In this document: positions 1 through 6,700 of the stretch, one piece after another
Numbering within the stretch: position 1 is the first letter of the stretch
Layout: every line of letters begins with the position of its first letter
Origin: an uncultured Collinsella sp.
GTDB taxonomy: Bacteria; Actinomycetota; Coriobacteriia; Coriobacteriales; Coriobacteriaceae
Direction of reading: 5' to 3'
NCBI GenBank assembly: GCA_934654765.1
Contig: CAKUGX010000065.1
Location: forward strand, 1-10,308
Length of the DNA: 10,308 nucleotides
The notes under the pieces: generated by a model
Databases searched by the model: none
What the model saw: only the letters and a program-made list of their open reading frames with translations
Told to the model about the DNA's origin: nothing
Made by a program: the position numbers and the translations under genes

Positions 1-1159
1 GCAGTGCCTTGAGCGACTCGGGATGATCGTGGAGATGACGCAACGTCACGATGAGCTCTCGTGCGGTGGTGACATGCATGCTGGCGCCCATGCCGGTGAG
101 CATGGTGGTGTTGGCCTTTTCCTGGCCGTATGATTTGCCCAGCAGGATCATCGGCAGATGTGCGCATAGGCACTCGGTGACCGTGAGTCCGCCCGATTTG
201 AGAATTGCCAGGTCGCAGCCGTGCATGAGGGCCGCCATGTCGTCGACATAGTCCAGCACCGTGACATTTTCGAGCTTCATGGCATCGAAGAGCGTTTTGA
301 GGCGGGTGGCATATTCGGTGTCTTTGCCCGGCAAAAAGACAAAGTGCATGTCTTCGAAGCTGCGTAGGAAGGGGAGGGTGCGGTCCATCTCCGCGCGAAA
401 GCGAACGTACGGTTGAGGCAAGCTGGCACCGGCCATTACCAGCACGACGGTCTTGTCAGTGGGGAGGTTGAACTTAGCTAGCTCTTCCTCGCGATCGTAA
501 TCCGTGTCGAATCCGGCGCGAATAGGAATGCCGGTAATGCGAATCTTTGTCTCGAGCACCTTGCGCGGACGCAGCGTTTCGGCCATAAATTCGTTGGCAA
601 CACAGAATAAATCGGTGTCCATGTGGGGCCACCATCCCTCGACTTCGTAGTCGGTCGGTACGCAGATGACCGGATAATCGATACCCGTAATTACGCGGGC
701 GCCCACGGCAACATTGGCTGCTGTGATGTGCGTTGCAACCACGGCTATGGGCCTGCGGCTACGAATATATTCGTTGAAGGCGGGGAACATAATTCGCGAC
801 CATGCCGTTCCGCCACCCCAGAGAAGATGTCCCGTAAGCGTATATCGCCAGGTCAGGTCGTAAATGGGGCGCGTGGCTCCCGTAAAAGAAGCCGCGGTCT
901 TATTACCGTCGAATTTAATACGTCCAAAATCAAGGATATCGAGCACTTCAATCTCAATATCCTCGGGGATGCCATTGGTGCCGCGGATGAGGTCGAATGC
1001 GTGCGCAATCGCATTTGCGGCGGCCTTGTGGCCCGAGCCAACGGAGGCGTGCACGATGGTCACGAGAGGTTTTTGCTGAGCCAGGAGCGTGGTTTGCTCC
1101 GATTGGGGAGTGCTGTACGTGAGCAGGGGAGCGTCGTCACTCGTCTGCGCCTGGTCCAT
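1..1159 (-). CDS. MGDG synthase/GT28-type glycosyltransferase (3' end cut by window edge)
   Basis: I translated 386 residues on the minus strand without a stop; the C-terminus lies beyond position 1. Domains: an MGDG_synth-type N-terminal domain with SVGSGHKAAANA (residues 39-50), PTDYEVEGWWPH (168-179) and TGIPIRAGF (209-217), then a GT28-like C-terminal half with KSGGLTVTEC (321-330), the usual nucleotide-sugar binding loop. The first 30 residues are polar and precede the Rossmann core. Family members transfer a sugar from a UDP-sugar to a membrane lipid (diacylglycerol in MGDG/diglucosyl-diacylglycerol synthases) or to lipid II (MurG) at the inner membrane face. The sequence does not settle the acceptor; a glycolipid is the better guess because the N-terminal domain is MGDG-type. 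The ATG at 1159 has a GGGGAG ribosome site 7 bases upstream. It is divergent from trxB. Confidence 0.86.
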   Translation of the reverse strand, partial: MDQAQTSDDAPLLTYSTPQSEQTTLLAQQKPLVTIVHASVGSGHKAAANAIAHAFDLIRGTNGIPEDIEIEVLDILDFGRIKFDGNKTAASFTGATRPIYDLTWRYTLTGHLLWGGGTAWSRIMFPAFNEYIRSRRPIAVVATHITAANVAVGARVITGIDYPVICVPTDYEVEGWWPHMDTDLFCVANEFMAETLRPRKVLETKIRITGIPIRAGFDTDYDREEELAKFNLPTDKTVVLVMAGASLPQPYVRFRAEMDRTLPFLRSFEDMHFVFLPGKDTEYATRLKTLFDAMKLENVTVLDYVDDMAALMHGCDLAILKSGGLTVTECLCAHLPMILLGKSYGQEKANTTMLTGMGASMHVTTARELIVTLRHLHDHPESLKAL

Positions 1160-1190
1160 CGATAACTCCCCTTCAGCTTTGTAATACGGA

Positions 1191-1240
1191 TTTATCATTG
1201 TAGTGCATGAGTGTCACGTTCACGTAAATTTGGGTATGAG
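1191..1240. promoter_or_regulatory. Overlapping divergent promoters, glycosyltransferase / trxB
   Basis: Rightward, toward trxB: GTGTCA (1211-1216), an 18-base spacer and TATGAG (1235-1240), each matching 4 of 6 consensus bases. Leftward: GTGACA (complement of 1212-1217, 5 of 6) with a 15-base spacer to GATAAA (complement of 1191-1196), or TACAAT (complement of 1197-1202) with a poor -35. The two -35 boxes would share the same bases. A tandem TCACGT-TCACGT lies at 1214-1225 between the rightward boxes. Promoter positions are inferred from weak consensus matches only. Confidence 0.35.
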
Positions 1241-1277
1241 CGCAAAGAACGACAACGTTTCGACGAAAGGACGCTTC

Positions 1278-2216
1278 ATGACTACCGATAAGCCGATCGA
1301 TGTTGCGATTATCGGTGGCGGCCCCGCGGGCTATGCTGCCGCCATTTATGCTGCGCGTGCCAACCTGACGACGACCGTGATTGAGCAGGGCATGTCGGGA
1401 GGGCAGATCGCCACAACCAATGAGGTCGAGAACTATCCGGGTATCTCGCTCCTGAGTGGCGCCGAACTCGGCGAGCGTTTTCAGCAGCATGCAGAGGGCC
1501 TGGGAGCACAGGTTGCATGGAGCATGGTTACGGGTATCGATTACGATGCCGATGCAGCGTTGTTTACGGTGCATCACGATATGGGCGATACGCTGGCCCC
1601 GAGCGTTATCGCTTGCATGGGTGCCACGCCGCGTCCGGCAGGTTTCGCAGGCGAGGATACGTATCGCGGTCGTGGCGTTTCATATTGCGCAACATGTGAC
1701 GGCATGTTTTTCCGCGGCAAGCAGGTTTTTGTAATCGGTGGTGGCAATTCGGCATGCGAAGAGGCTCTGTTCCTGTCCGACATTGCCAACAGTGTGACCA
1801 TCGTGCTGCGCCGCGACCAGTTCCGTGCGCCCGATGGTGTTGTTCAGAAAGTACTCGCAAAGGACAATATTACAGTTAGGTACCAAACTAGTATTGTGGA
1901 GCTATCGGGCGAAGCCATGCCAACGACGATTACCTTTAAGGACAATGCATCCGGCGAGACTCATACCGAGTCATTTGAGCCCGGCTCGTTTGGCATCTTT
2001 GTTTTTACCGGAACGCAGCCCCATACCGAGCTTGTTGAGCATCTAGTCGATCTGGCGCCTGATGGCGGCATTCTGACTGATGAATCCATGGCGACCCGCA
2101 CGCCAGGTCTATTTGCCGCTGGCGATATCCGTTCCAAACGTTTACGCCAGGTTGTGACCGCTGTTTCGGACGGAGCCATAGCGGCAACGAGCGCATACGC
2201 GTTTCTCCGTGGATAA
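1278..2216 (+). CDS. trxB: Thioredoxin reductase (NADPH, FAD)
   Basis: A 312-residue cytoplasmic flavoenzyme that passes electrons from NADPH through FAD to thioredoxin. Seen: the FAD-binding GGGPAG near residue 13, the redox-active CATC at 137-140 followed by DG, the NADPH-binding GGGNSA at 154-159, LRRDQFRA at 177-184, and the C-terminal FAD motif GLFAAGDIRSKRLRQ (277-291). Length is normal for the bacterial low-molecular-weight type. The ATG at 1278 is preferred over an in-frame ATG at 1203 because GAAAGGA lies 6 bases upstream of it and the extra 25 residues look non-homologous, while homology begins at MTTDKPIDVAIIGGG. The HRR motif usual in this family reads LRR here; both arginines expected to contact the NADPH 2'-phosphate are kept. 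No thioredoxin gene is in the window. Transcribed alone, with a hairpin after the stop. Confidence 0.96.
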   Translation: MTTDKPIDVAIIGGGPAGYAAAIYAARANLTTTVIEQGMSGGQIATTNEVENYPGISLLSGAELGERFQQHAEGLGAQVAWSMVTGIDYDADAALFTVHHDMGDTLAPSVIACMGATPRPAGFAGEDTYRGRGVSYCATCDGMFFRGKQVFVIGGGNSACEEALFLSDIANSVTIVLRRDQFRAPDGVVQKVLAKDNITVRYQTSIVELSGEAMPTTITFKDNASGETHTESFEPGSFGIFVFTGTQPHTELVEHLVDLAPDGGILTDESMATRTPGLFAAGDIRSKRLRQVVTAVSDGAIAATSAYAFLRG

Positions 2217-2256
2217 GTACGATAATATATCTTATGTAAGGTTGCTATCTTTAAAC

Positions 2257-2298
2257 AAAGTGGTTGGACGATGCATCAATGTGTTGTCCAACCACTTT
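2257..2298 (+). terminator. Hairpin terminator after trxB
   Basis: A perfect 13-bp inverted repeat: AAAGTGGTTGGAC (2257-2269) pairs with 2286-2298 around a 16-base loop and ends in TTTT then A. The A-run before and T-run after fit an intrinsic terminator lying 40 bases past the trxB stop. The T-tract is short and the loop long, so a regulatory role upstream of the next gene is a less likely alternative. Confidence 0.6.
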
Positions 2299-2317
2299 TA
2301 CTTGCCGGCTATGTGGT

Positions 2318-2346
2318 ATGTAAAACTAGATAACCTAGAATACAAT
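2318..2346 (+). promoter_or_regulatory. Candidate promoter of the DUF1836 gene
   Basis: TACAAT (2341-2346) matches 5 of 6 of the -10 consensus, 25 bases before the ATG; the -35 position (ATGTAA, 2318-2323) is poor. The spacer holds an inverted repeat CTAG-ataac-CTAG (2326-2338), and ACTAGATAACC (2325-2335) nearly matches a sequence upstream of degV. The poor -35 with a repeat in the spacer would suit a MerR-like, possibly self-regulated promoter; that is inference. Confidence 0.35.
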
Positions 2347-2370
2347 ATAGAAAATGAACGGAGGACCTTT

Positions 2371-2982
2371 ATGAACCACGTTAAACACGTTATTCCGATG
2401 TCCGATTCGTCGGTCAGCATTAAGCCTGAGGATATTCAGCCCACTGTGCTGCCCGATGCATTTATTCAGTCCGAAATCGTGCGCAAACTCAATACGTTGA
2501 GTCTGCCGCGCTATGACCAGTTGCCCAATGTGACGCTCTACCGCGACCAGGTTATTGAGTATGTTGCGCTGTGGATGGAGCCGCTGTCCATTTGCGTTGA
2601 GCACCCTGTCATTACGCCATCGATGATCAATAACTACGTGAAGGTCGGCCTGGTGCCTGCTCCGGTCAAAAAGCAATATGGCCGCGAGCAGATTGCCCGC
2701 CTGATCGCTATCTGCCTCTTTAAGCAGGTCTTACCTATTGCTGCGGTGCAGGCACTCTTTAACATTCAGCGTTTGAGCTACGATGCCCCGACGGCCTTCG
2801 ATTATGTGGTCGATCAGCTCGAGGCATCGATTCGTTCGGCGTTTTCCGTCGAGCAGACGCCGGTTCCCGATACGGCGCATCAGGTAACGCGTGAGTCGCT
2901 GCTTGTGCGCAGTGCGGTTTCATCCTTCGTTTCGAAAGCGTACCTGATGAGCTATCTAAAGTTTAATGGGTTTAATAGCTAG
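2371..2982 (+). CDS. DUF1836 family protein, MerR-like DNA-binding domain
   Basis: A 203-residue soluble protein resembling the DUF1836 family (Firmicutes and Coriobacteria). Residues 80-112, containing ITPSMINNYVKVGLVPAPVK and then YGREQIARLI, have the layout of a MerR-type winged helix-turn-helix: recognition helix, the 'Y.K.GLVP' turn, and a wing followed by 'Y.REQIARL'. A helical region follows (113-160). There is no signal peptide or membrane segment. The DNA target and any ligand are unknown; family members are annotated as uncharacterised. The ATG at 2371 has GGAGGA (2360-2365) 5 bases upstream, a strong site; an in-frame GTG at 2209 would overlap the trxB stop and read through the trxB terminator, so I rejected it. 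Monocistronic and convergent with degV. Confidence 0.85.
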   Translation: MNHVKHVIPMSDSSVSIKPEDIQPTVLPDAFIQSEIVRKLNTLSLPRYDQLPNVTLYRDQVIEYVALWMEPLSICVEHPVITPSMINNYVKVGLVPAPVKKQYGREQIARLIAICLFKQVLPIAAVQALFNIQRLSYDAPTAFDYVVDQLEASIRSAFSVEQTPVPDTAHQVTRESLLVRSAVSSFVSKAYLMSYLKFNGFNS

Positions 2983-2994
2983 CCGACGTATAAA

Positions 2995-3036
2995 ACGGGC
3001 GGAACAAAGGGCTATCTGCCACTTTGTCCCGCCCGT
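2995..3036. terminator. Bidirectional terminator between the DUF1836 gene and degV
   Basis: ACGGGCGGAACAAAG (2995-3009) pairs with 3022-3036, 15 bp with one A-C mismatch, around a 12-base loop. A T-run follows at 3038-3042. On the minus strand the other side reads TTTTAT, so it can also end degV transcription. It lies between two convergent stops (2982 and 3056). Confidence 0.85.
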
Positions 3037-3055
3037 ATTTTTGCTTGGTTGGACG

Positions 3056-3922
3056 TTATTGGCCCGAAGCCACGCCCATGCCGTAGCCGATAATGAGCCC
3101 ATGCATTTCGGCATAGTATGAATCTAGCCCGTTACAGGGCATGATGATAGTCTTGGAGCCTGGCCAGCGCTCCACAATTCGGCTGGCAAGTGCTTGGGCG
3201 CCTGCCTCATTCTCGACATGGTCGATAACGACCTCGCCGCCCGTAAAACCTTCGGCTTCCATGGTGTCGATAATCTTGTTGAGCATCTTCTTTTCGCCAC
3301 GCGTGTGTCCGACGAGTTCGATTTTACCGGCTTCACTCGCCGTGCCCAAAATGCGAATATTGAGCTTGTTGGCAATGACGCCGGCTGCCTTAGGGATACG
3401 TCCGGCTTTGGCCAGGTTTTCGTAATTGCACAAGCTGAAGAGGATTTTGCTGTTCTGCTCAAGGCTATCGAAGTATGCGCAAGCATCCTCGAATGAGACA
3501 TCCGGATTGCTTGCAAGATAGCGGTCGAACAGCAAGAAAATGAGGTCCATTTTGCCGCCAGCTGCGCGCGAATTGACTAGATGAATCTGCCGGTCGGGCT
3601 CCTCGGCAAGAACCATATCGCGAGCCGTGGCTGCTGCGTTGTAGCTTCCCGACACGCCCTCAGAGATCGGCATGCAGATGGTCTTGTCTGCCAATTTGAA
3701 GAGCTCGGCCCACTCCCCTACGCTGGGACAAGCGCTCGAAGAAGCGTTCGTCTCCGCCTGAACAGCGCAGTTGAGCTCATGCACATCGAGCGAAAGGTCA
3801 TCGATGAATTCACGCTCCCCCACTCGAATTTTGAGGGGCGCAAATGCAAAGGTGGTATGGGGCGCGGTCGGTTGCCAATCGCGGAGGTTGCAGCTTGAAT
3901 CGGAGATAAGTGCCCAGCTCAT
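3056..3922 (-). CDS. DegV family fatty-acid-binding protein
   Basis: A 288-residue cytoplasmic protein of the DegV/FakB fold. Seen in order: the start motif ALISDSSCNL (4-13), the lipid-binding loop SSACPSVGEW (62-71, equivalent to the family TSQPSPxEF), SEGVSGSYNAA (88-98; family SSxLSGTYQSA), KAGRIPKAAG (172-181; family KGGRIS) and the C-terminal GLIIGYGMG. Family members bind a fatty acid in a buried pocket; FakB members hand it to the FakA kinase for phospholipid synthesis. No fakA-like gene is in the window, so a FakB role is only possible. The ATG at 3922 has GAAAGGA 6 bases upstream. It has its own promoter with two palindromes (3936-3955 and 3976-4014) and a terminator shared with the DUF1836 gene. 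Confidence 0.9.
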   Translation of the reverse strand: MSWALISDSSCNLRDWQPTAPHTTFAFAPLKIRVGEREFIDDLSLDVHELNCAVQAETNASSSACPSVGEWAELFKLADKTICMPISEGVSGSYNAAATARDMVLAEEPDRQIHLVNSRAAGGKMDLIFLLFDRYLASNPDVSFEDACAYFDSLEQNSKILFSLCNYENLAKAGRIPKAAGVIANKLNIRILGTASEAGKIELVGHTRGEKKMLNKIIDTMEAEGFTGGEVVIDHVENEAGAQALASRIVERWPGSKTIIMPCNGLDSYYAEMHGLIIGYGMGVASGQ

Positions 3923-3935
3923 AGAGGGTCCTTTC

Positions 3936-3955
3936 TAATTGTTCTTCAACAATTA
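3936..3955. promoter_or_regulatory. Palindrome over the degV -10 and start site (candidate operator)
   Basis: TAATTGTT (3936-3943), 4 bases, then AACAATTA (3948-3955): a perfect 8-bp inverted repeat. It overlaps the -10 and the expected transcription start, where a bound dimeric repressor would block transcription. The regulator is unknown. Confidence 0.5.
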
Positions 3956-3981
3956 TAGCCATCTTGCAAACTGAATGTACG
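3952..3981 (-). promoter_or_regulatory. degV promoter
   Basis: On the minus strand, TATAAT (complement of 3952-3957) is a perfect -10, 18 bases from CGTACA (complement of 3976-3981), a weak -35. Expected transcription start is about 3945, giving a leader of about 20 bases before the ATG at 3922. A perfect -10 with a weak -35 and flanking palindromes suggests a regulated promoter. Confidence 0.65.
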
Positions 3982-4014
3982 GCTATCTAGTTTTGAATAC
4001 TAGATAGCCGTACA
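3976..4014. repeat. Perfect 16-bp inverted repeat upstream of degV
   Basis: The left arm 3976-3991 (TGTACGGCTATCTAGT) pairs perfectly with 3999-4014 around a 7-base loop. Neither side has a clean T-run, so it is not an obvious terminator, and the unit upstream already has its own (4033-4063). Its inner edge coincides with the degV -35, so an operator or activator site is plausible; a second backup terminator is the alternative. Confidence 0.6.
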
Positions 4015-4032
4015 AGATTAGAGACAAAAGAA

Positions 4033-4063
4033 TGGACCTCGCGACTTAAAGCCTCGAGGTCCA
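4033..4063 (-). terminator. Hairpin terminator of the pgsA-to-NlpC gene run
   Basis: On the minus strand TGGACCTCG and CGAGGTCCA (4063-4055 and 4041-4033) form a 9-bp GC-rich stem with a 13-base loop, followed by TTCTTTTG. It sits 25 bases past the stop of the NlpC/P60 gene. Confidence 0.65.
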
Positions 4064-4087
4064 CATTCACACGCTGTGTAAGATGAC

Positions 4088-5215
4088 TTAGTAACGCACG
4101 AAGATGTAGTTATTGTTCATGCCGGCGGCAACGGAGCTGATGATGACACCCGTGTTGTAGTCGGAAGCATGAATCATCTGACCACCACCGATGTAAATGC
4201 CGGTGTGGTACGAGTTGACCACAACGTCACCGGGCTGCGGATCGGACACACGCGTCCAGCCCATAAAGGTACCCGTGGTGCCGAGGCGGCAATAGCGACC
4301 CGTGAGGCAATAGCTAACAAAACCAGAGCAGTCGAAGCTGTTCGGGCCAATTCCGCCCCAAGAATAAGCGCAACCAAGCTTGCTGTATGCACGCGAGACA
4401 ACAGAACCGCCATCGACGGACTGGCTCGGAGCAGAAGGCGTCGGAGCCGGAGCAGGCGTGGAGGGCTGCGGCGTCGGAGCGGGTGTCGGCGTAGGAGCCG
4501 GAGTGTTGCCGCCCTGGTTGTTGTTATTGCTGGTCTGACCACCGTTGTTGGTGTTCTCGGTCGTACCGGCAGTCTCGTTGCTCACCGTGGCCTTCTCAGC
4601 GGTACTGGCGTTGATGCCGGCCTGCAGCGCGGCGTTGGCCTCGGCCTCGGCAGCAAGCTCGGCCTGCAGCTGTGAATCCAGGGAGTTTACGACGCTCTGG
4701 GCTTCAGCCTGCTGAGCGTTAAGCTCGTCGACCTTTTTCTGCGTGGAAGCGACGTTCTTCTCCTGCTCGGCCTGCTTATCGGTGAGCTGCTGCTTAAGCT
4801 CCTTTACCTCTTGAATGGTCTGAGCCTGCTTATCGGAAACTTTGCCATAGTAGAACAGACGATTGAGCATATCGCTCAGGTCGTCAACGCCCGTCAGAAC
4901 CTGAAGCAGGCTCAGACCGCCGGTCTTGTACTCGCCGGCGACATAGGTCGAGAGCTTGGCCTGACCATCGGCGATCTCCTGCTGCTTTTGCGTGATCTCG
5001 CCAGCAGTCTGATCGAGCGCCTGCGTCTGCGTGGCGAGCTCATCGTAAATCTGCTGGGTTTGGGTACCGATCTGCTCGAGTTTCGTACGAGCAGCGGCAA
5101 GGTCGGATGCGGTATCGGCGTAGGCAGGAGCCGCGAGGCCCAAGCCCAAAACACAAGCGAGGGTTGCCGTAGCAGCGCAGCGTGCCATGTTTTTGTGCGT
5201 GTTTGCTGTGCGCAT
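4088..5215 (-). CDS. Secreted PcsB/CwlO-like peptidoglycan hydrolase, coiled coil plus NlpC/P60
   Basis: 375 residues. Residues 1-33 are a signal peptide: basic start, hydrophobic ATATLACVLGLGLA, and an AYA|D cleavage site after Ala33. Residues about 36-200 are a heptad-rich, Q/K/E/A-rich coiled coil interrupted near 95-125 by GLSLLQVLTGVDDLSDMLNR, like the coiled-coil domain of PcsB that answers to FtsEX. Residues about 212-265 are a low-complexity linker, first N/T/G/Q then P/T/A repeats. Residues 268-375 are an NlpC/P60 domain with Cys296 in FDCSGF, His337 in YHTGIY and His349 in MIHA, fitting the Cys-His-His triad. It probably cleaves peptide stems of peptidoglycan outside the cell, for instance in daughter-cell separation; no FtsEX is in view. 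The ATG at 5215 has GGAAAGGA nearby upstream. It starts 32 bases after apt stops, so is probably co-transcribed. Confidence 0.92.
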   Translation of the reverse strand: MRTANTHKNMARCAATATLACVLGLGLAAPAYADTASDLAAARTKLEQIGTQTQQIYDELATQTQALDQTAGEITQKQQEIADGQAKLSTYVAGEYKTGGLSLLQVLTGVDDLSDMLNRLFYYGKVSDKQAQTIQEVKELKQQLTDKQAEQEKNVASTQKKVDELNAQQAEAQSVVNSLDSQLQAELAAEAEANAALQAGINASTAEKATVSNETAGTTENTNNGGQTSNNNNQGGNTPAPTPTPAPTPQPSTPAPAPTPSAPSQSVDGGSVVSRAYSKLGCAYSWGGIGPNSFDCSGFVSYCLTGRYCRLGTTGTFMGWTRVSDPQPGDVVVNSYHTGIYIGGGQMIHASDYNTGVIISSVAAGMNNNYIFVRY

Positions 5216-5247
5216 GTAGCTTCCTTTCCAGTAACTAAGGGTAACGG

Positions 5248-5778
5248 CTAGTCTACCGTCACCAGGCTAAAGAGCTCAACATCGTCGTCAGTCGGCGTGA
5301 GCTTCTCGCGCGGGTTGAGAAACGCAAGCTCAAGGATACACCCGTAGCCCACAAGCTTTGCGCCCATATCTCGCACAAGTTTACCTGTTGCCTCGACGGT
5401 TCCGCCCGTCGCGACCAAGTCGTCCAGAATCAACACGGTATCTTTAGAGGTAATGGCATCGGCATGGATTTCGATAGAGTCGGTGCCGTATTCGAGCTCG
5501 TAGCTCTGGCTCACCGTCTTGCGGGGTAGCTTGCCCGGTTTACGTGCGGGAACAAAGCCGGCACCAAGGGCCACAGCCACCGGTACGCCAACCATAAAGC
5601 CGCGAGCCTCGGGACCCACGACCTTGGTGATTCCCATGCCGGCAAAGTGCTCGGCGAGGGCATCGGTCATGGCTTTGAGCGCCTCGGGATTGCCAAAGAG
5701 CGGCGTGATGTCTTTGAAGATGACTCCGGGCTCGGGATAGTCGGGGATGTCGACGATTTGAGATTCGAAGTCGTACAT
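5248..5778 (-). CDS. apt: Adenine phosphoribosyltransferase
   Basis: A 176-residue cytoplasmic purine-salvage enzyme making AMP from adenine and PRPP. Seen: the N-terminal hood IPDYPEPGVIFKDITPLF (11-28, typical of Apt), GPEARGF (55-61), and the PRPP-binding loop VLILDDLVATGGT (115-127) with the two acidic residues and the TGGT end. Length is normal. I chose ATG at 5778, with GAAAGG 7 bases upstream; an in-frame TTG at 5793 adds five residues and lies upstream of that ribosome site. It lies 40 bases after the MerR gene and 32 before the NlpC gene on the same strand, with no terminator seen between them, so it is read here as part of the operon. Confidence 0.96.
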   Translation of the reverse strand: MYDFESQIVDIPDYPEPGVIFKDITPLFGNPEALKAMTDALAEHFAGMGITKVVGPEARGFMVGVPVAVALGAGFVPARKPGKLPRKTVSQSYELEYGTDSIEIHADAITSKDTVLILDDLVATGGTVEATGKLVRDMGAKLVGYGCILELAFLNPREKLTPTDDDVELFSLVTVD

Positions 5779-5818
5779 TGCATGACCTTTCAATGGGTTG
5801 CCGAAATATCAGCAGCGG

Positions 5819-6697
5819 TTATTTGCCCGCGGTGACGGTGCCGGATTGCGAAGGGGCGACGACCTTGAGCGGCTTTACGAGAGAATCCTCGTTCGAAGCC
5901 GGCGCGGTAGTTTCTTCGTTTTTGGCCTTGGTGGACTCGGAGCGAGCAATTTCCTCATCGAGTGCATCAATGTCGGCGTCCTCGACCACGGCGTTGAGCG
6001 ATTCAAAAACGCGGTTCTTGAGCAGCGCAGTGTGCACACCCTCGGTCAGGTCGTGAAGCTTCTTAAACGCACGCTCGAGCTTGGCGTCGCGCTCGTCATC
6101 GGAGGTATCCATGCCGAGCATGCTCACGAGCACCTGCTCAAACATCGAAGACTCGCGGTTTGCCGACGATACGTACTGACGCAGGTTACGCGGCTCAATG
6201 TGGAAGCGCGACAGCTCAGAGCAGTAGCGGATGATTGGAAAATCGCGACCATCGACGAGCTCGCGATTCTGCGGACTCTTGATGATACGAATGAGGTCGT
6301 TCTCGGCGAGCGAGCGGATAAACGAGATCTCGACGCCCAGCATATCGGGAATAGTCTCGATGGGATGCAACTTTTGTTTGGTCTCCTTGGGCTCCGTCTT
6401 GAGCGGAACATCGGACAGCAAGCCCACCTCGTAGGCGAGCGTTGACAGGTCCGTGGCGTTTTCCAAGCGCTGCTTAATCACGTTGAGCGGCATGTAGCGG
6501 GTCTTCTGCAAGTGCAGAATGACCTCCAGGCGATCAACGTCCTCCTTAGAGTACTGACGGTATCCCTTAGGCGTACGATGAGGGGTAATGAGCCCCTCAT
6601 CTTCTAGAAATCTAATTTTTGAGTTCGAAAGATCGGGGTATGCGCCTCGAAGAAGGTTGACGACTTGGCCGATACTCAGATAGTTGCGTTCGGCCAT
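5819..6697 (-). CDS. MerR-family regulator of the FtsR/Rv1828 type
   Basis: 292 residues. N-terminal MerR winged helix (about 6-78): LSIGQVVNLL, the long insert LRGAYPDLSNSKIRFLEDEG, LITPHRTPKGYRQYS and the helix ending VIKQRLE. The form 'YPDLSNSKIRFLE.EGLI.P.RT.KGYR' is that of the actinobacterial Rv1828/FtsR group rather than metal-sensing MerR. A second module (about 112-175: ETIPDMLGVEISFIRSLAEN, DGRDFPIIRYCSELSRFHIEPR) resembles another winged helix plus helical region. The tail (245-292) is charged and probably disordered. No cysteine metal site is seen. The Corynebacterium member FtsR activates ftsZ; the same role here is inference. The start lies 3 bases after the stop of the FHA gene, so they are co-transcribed and probably translationally linked. 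Confidence 0.88.
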   Translation of the reverse strand: MAERNYLSIGQVVNLLRGAYPDLSNSKIRFLEDEGLITPHRTPKGYRQYSKEDVDRLEVILHLQKTRYMPLNVIKQRLENATDLSTLAYEVGLLSDVPLKTEPKETKQKLHPIETIPDMLGVEISFIRSLAENDLIRIIKSPQNRELVDGRDFPIIRYCSELSRFHIEPRNLRQYVSSANRESSMFEQVLVSMLGMDTSDDERDAKLERAFKKLHDLTEGVHTALLKNRVFESLNAVVEDADIDALDEEIARSESTKAKNEETTAPASNEDSLVKPLKVVAPSQSGTVTAGK

Positions 6698-6700
6698 GCC

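Noticed and set aside
623..1165. Plus-strand open frame (180 codons) opposite the glycosyltransferase
   Set aside because: The minus strand reads open for 386 codons with MGDG synthase motifs and a good ribosome site.
4440..4530. Tandem DNA repeat region
   Set aside because: It is the coding sequence of the Pro/Thr/Ala linker of the NlpC/P60 protein; the periodicity follows from the amino-acid pattern.
4169..4675. Plus-strand open frame (168 codons) opposite the NlpC/P60 gene
   Set aside because: R/S-rich shadow of the Pro/Thr-rich linker; the real gene has signal peptide, linker and catalytic triad in the right order.
5798..6445. Plus-strand open frame (215 codons) opposite the MerR gene
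   Set aside because: No family resemblance; the minus strand encodes a complete MerR-type protein.
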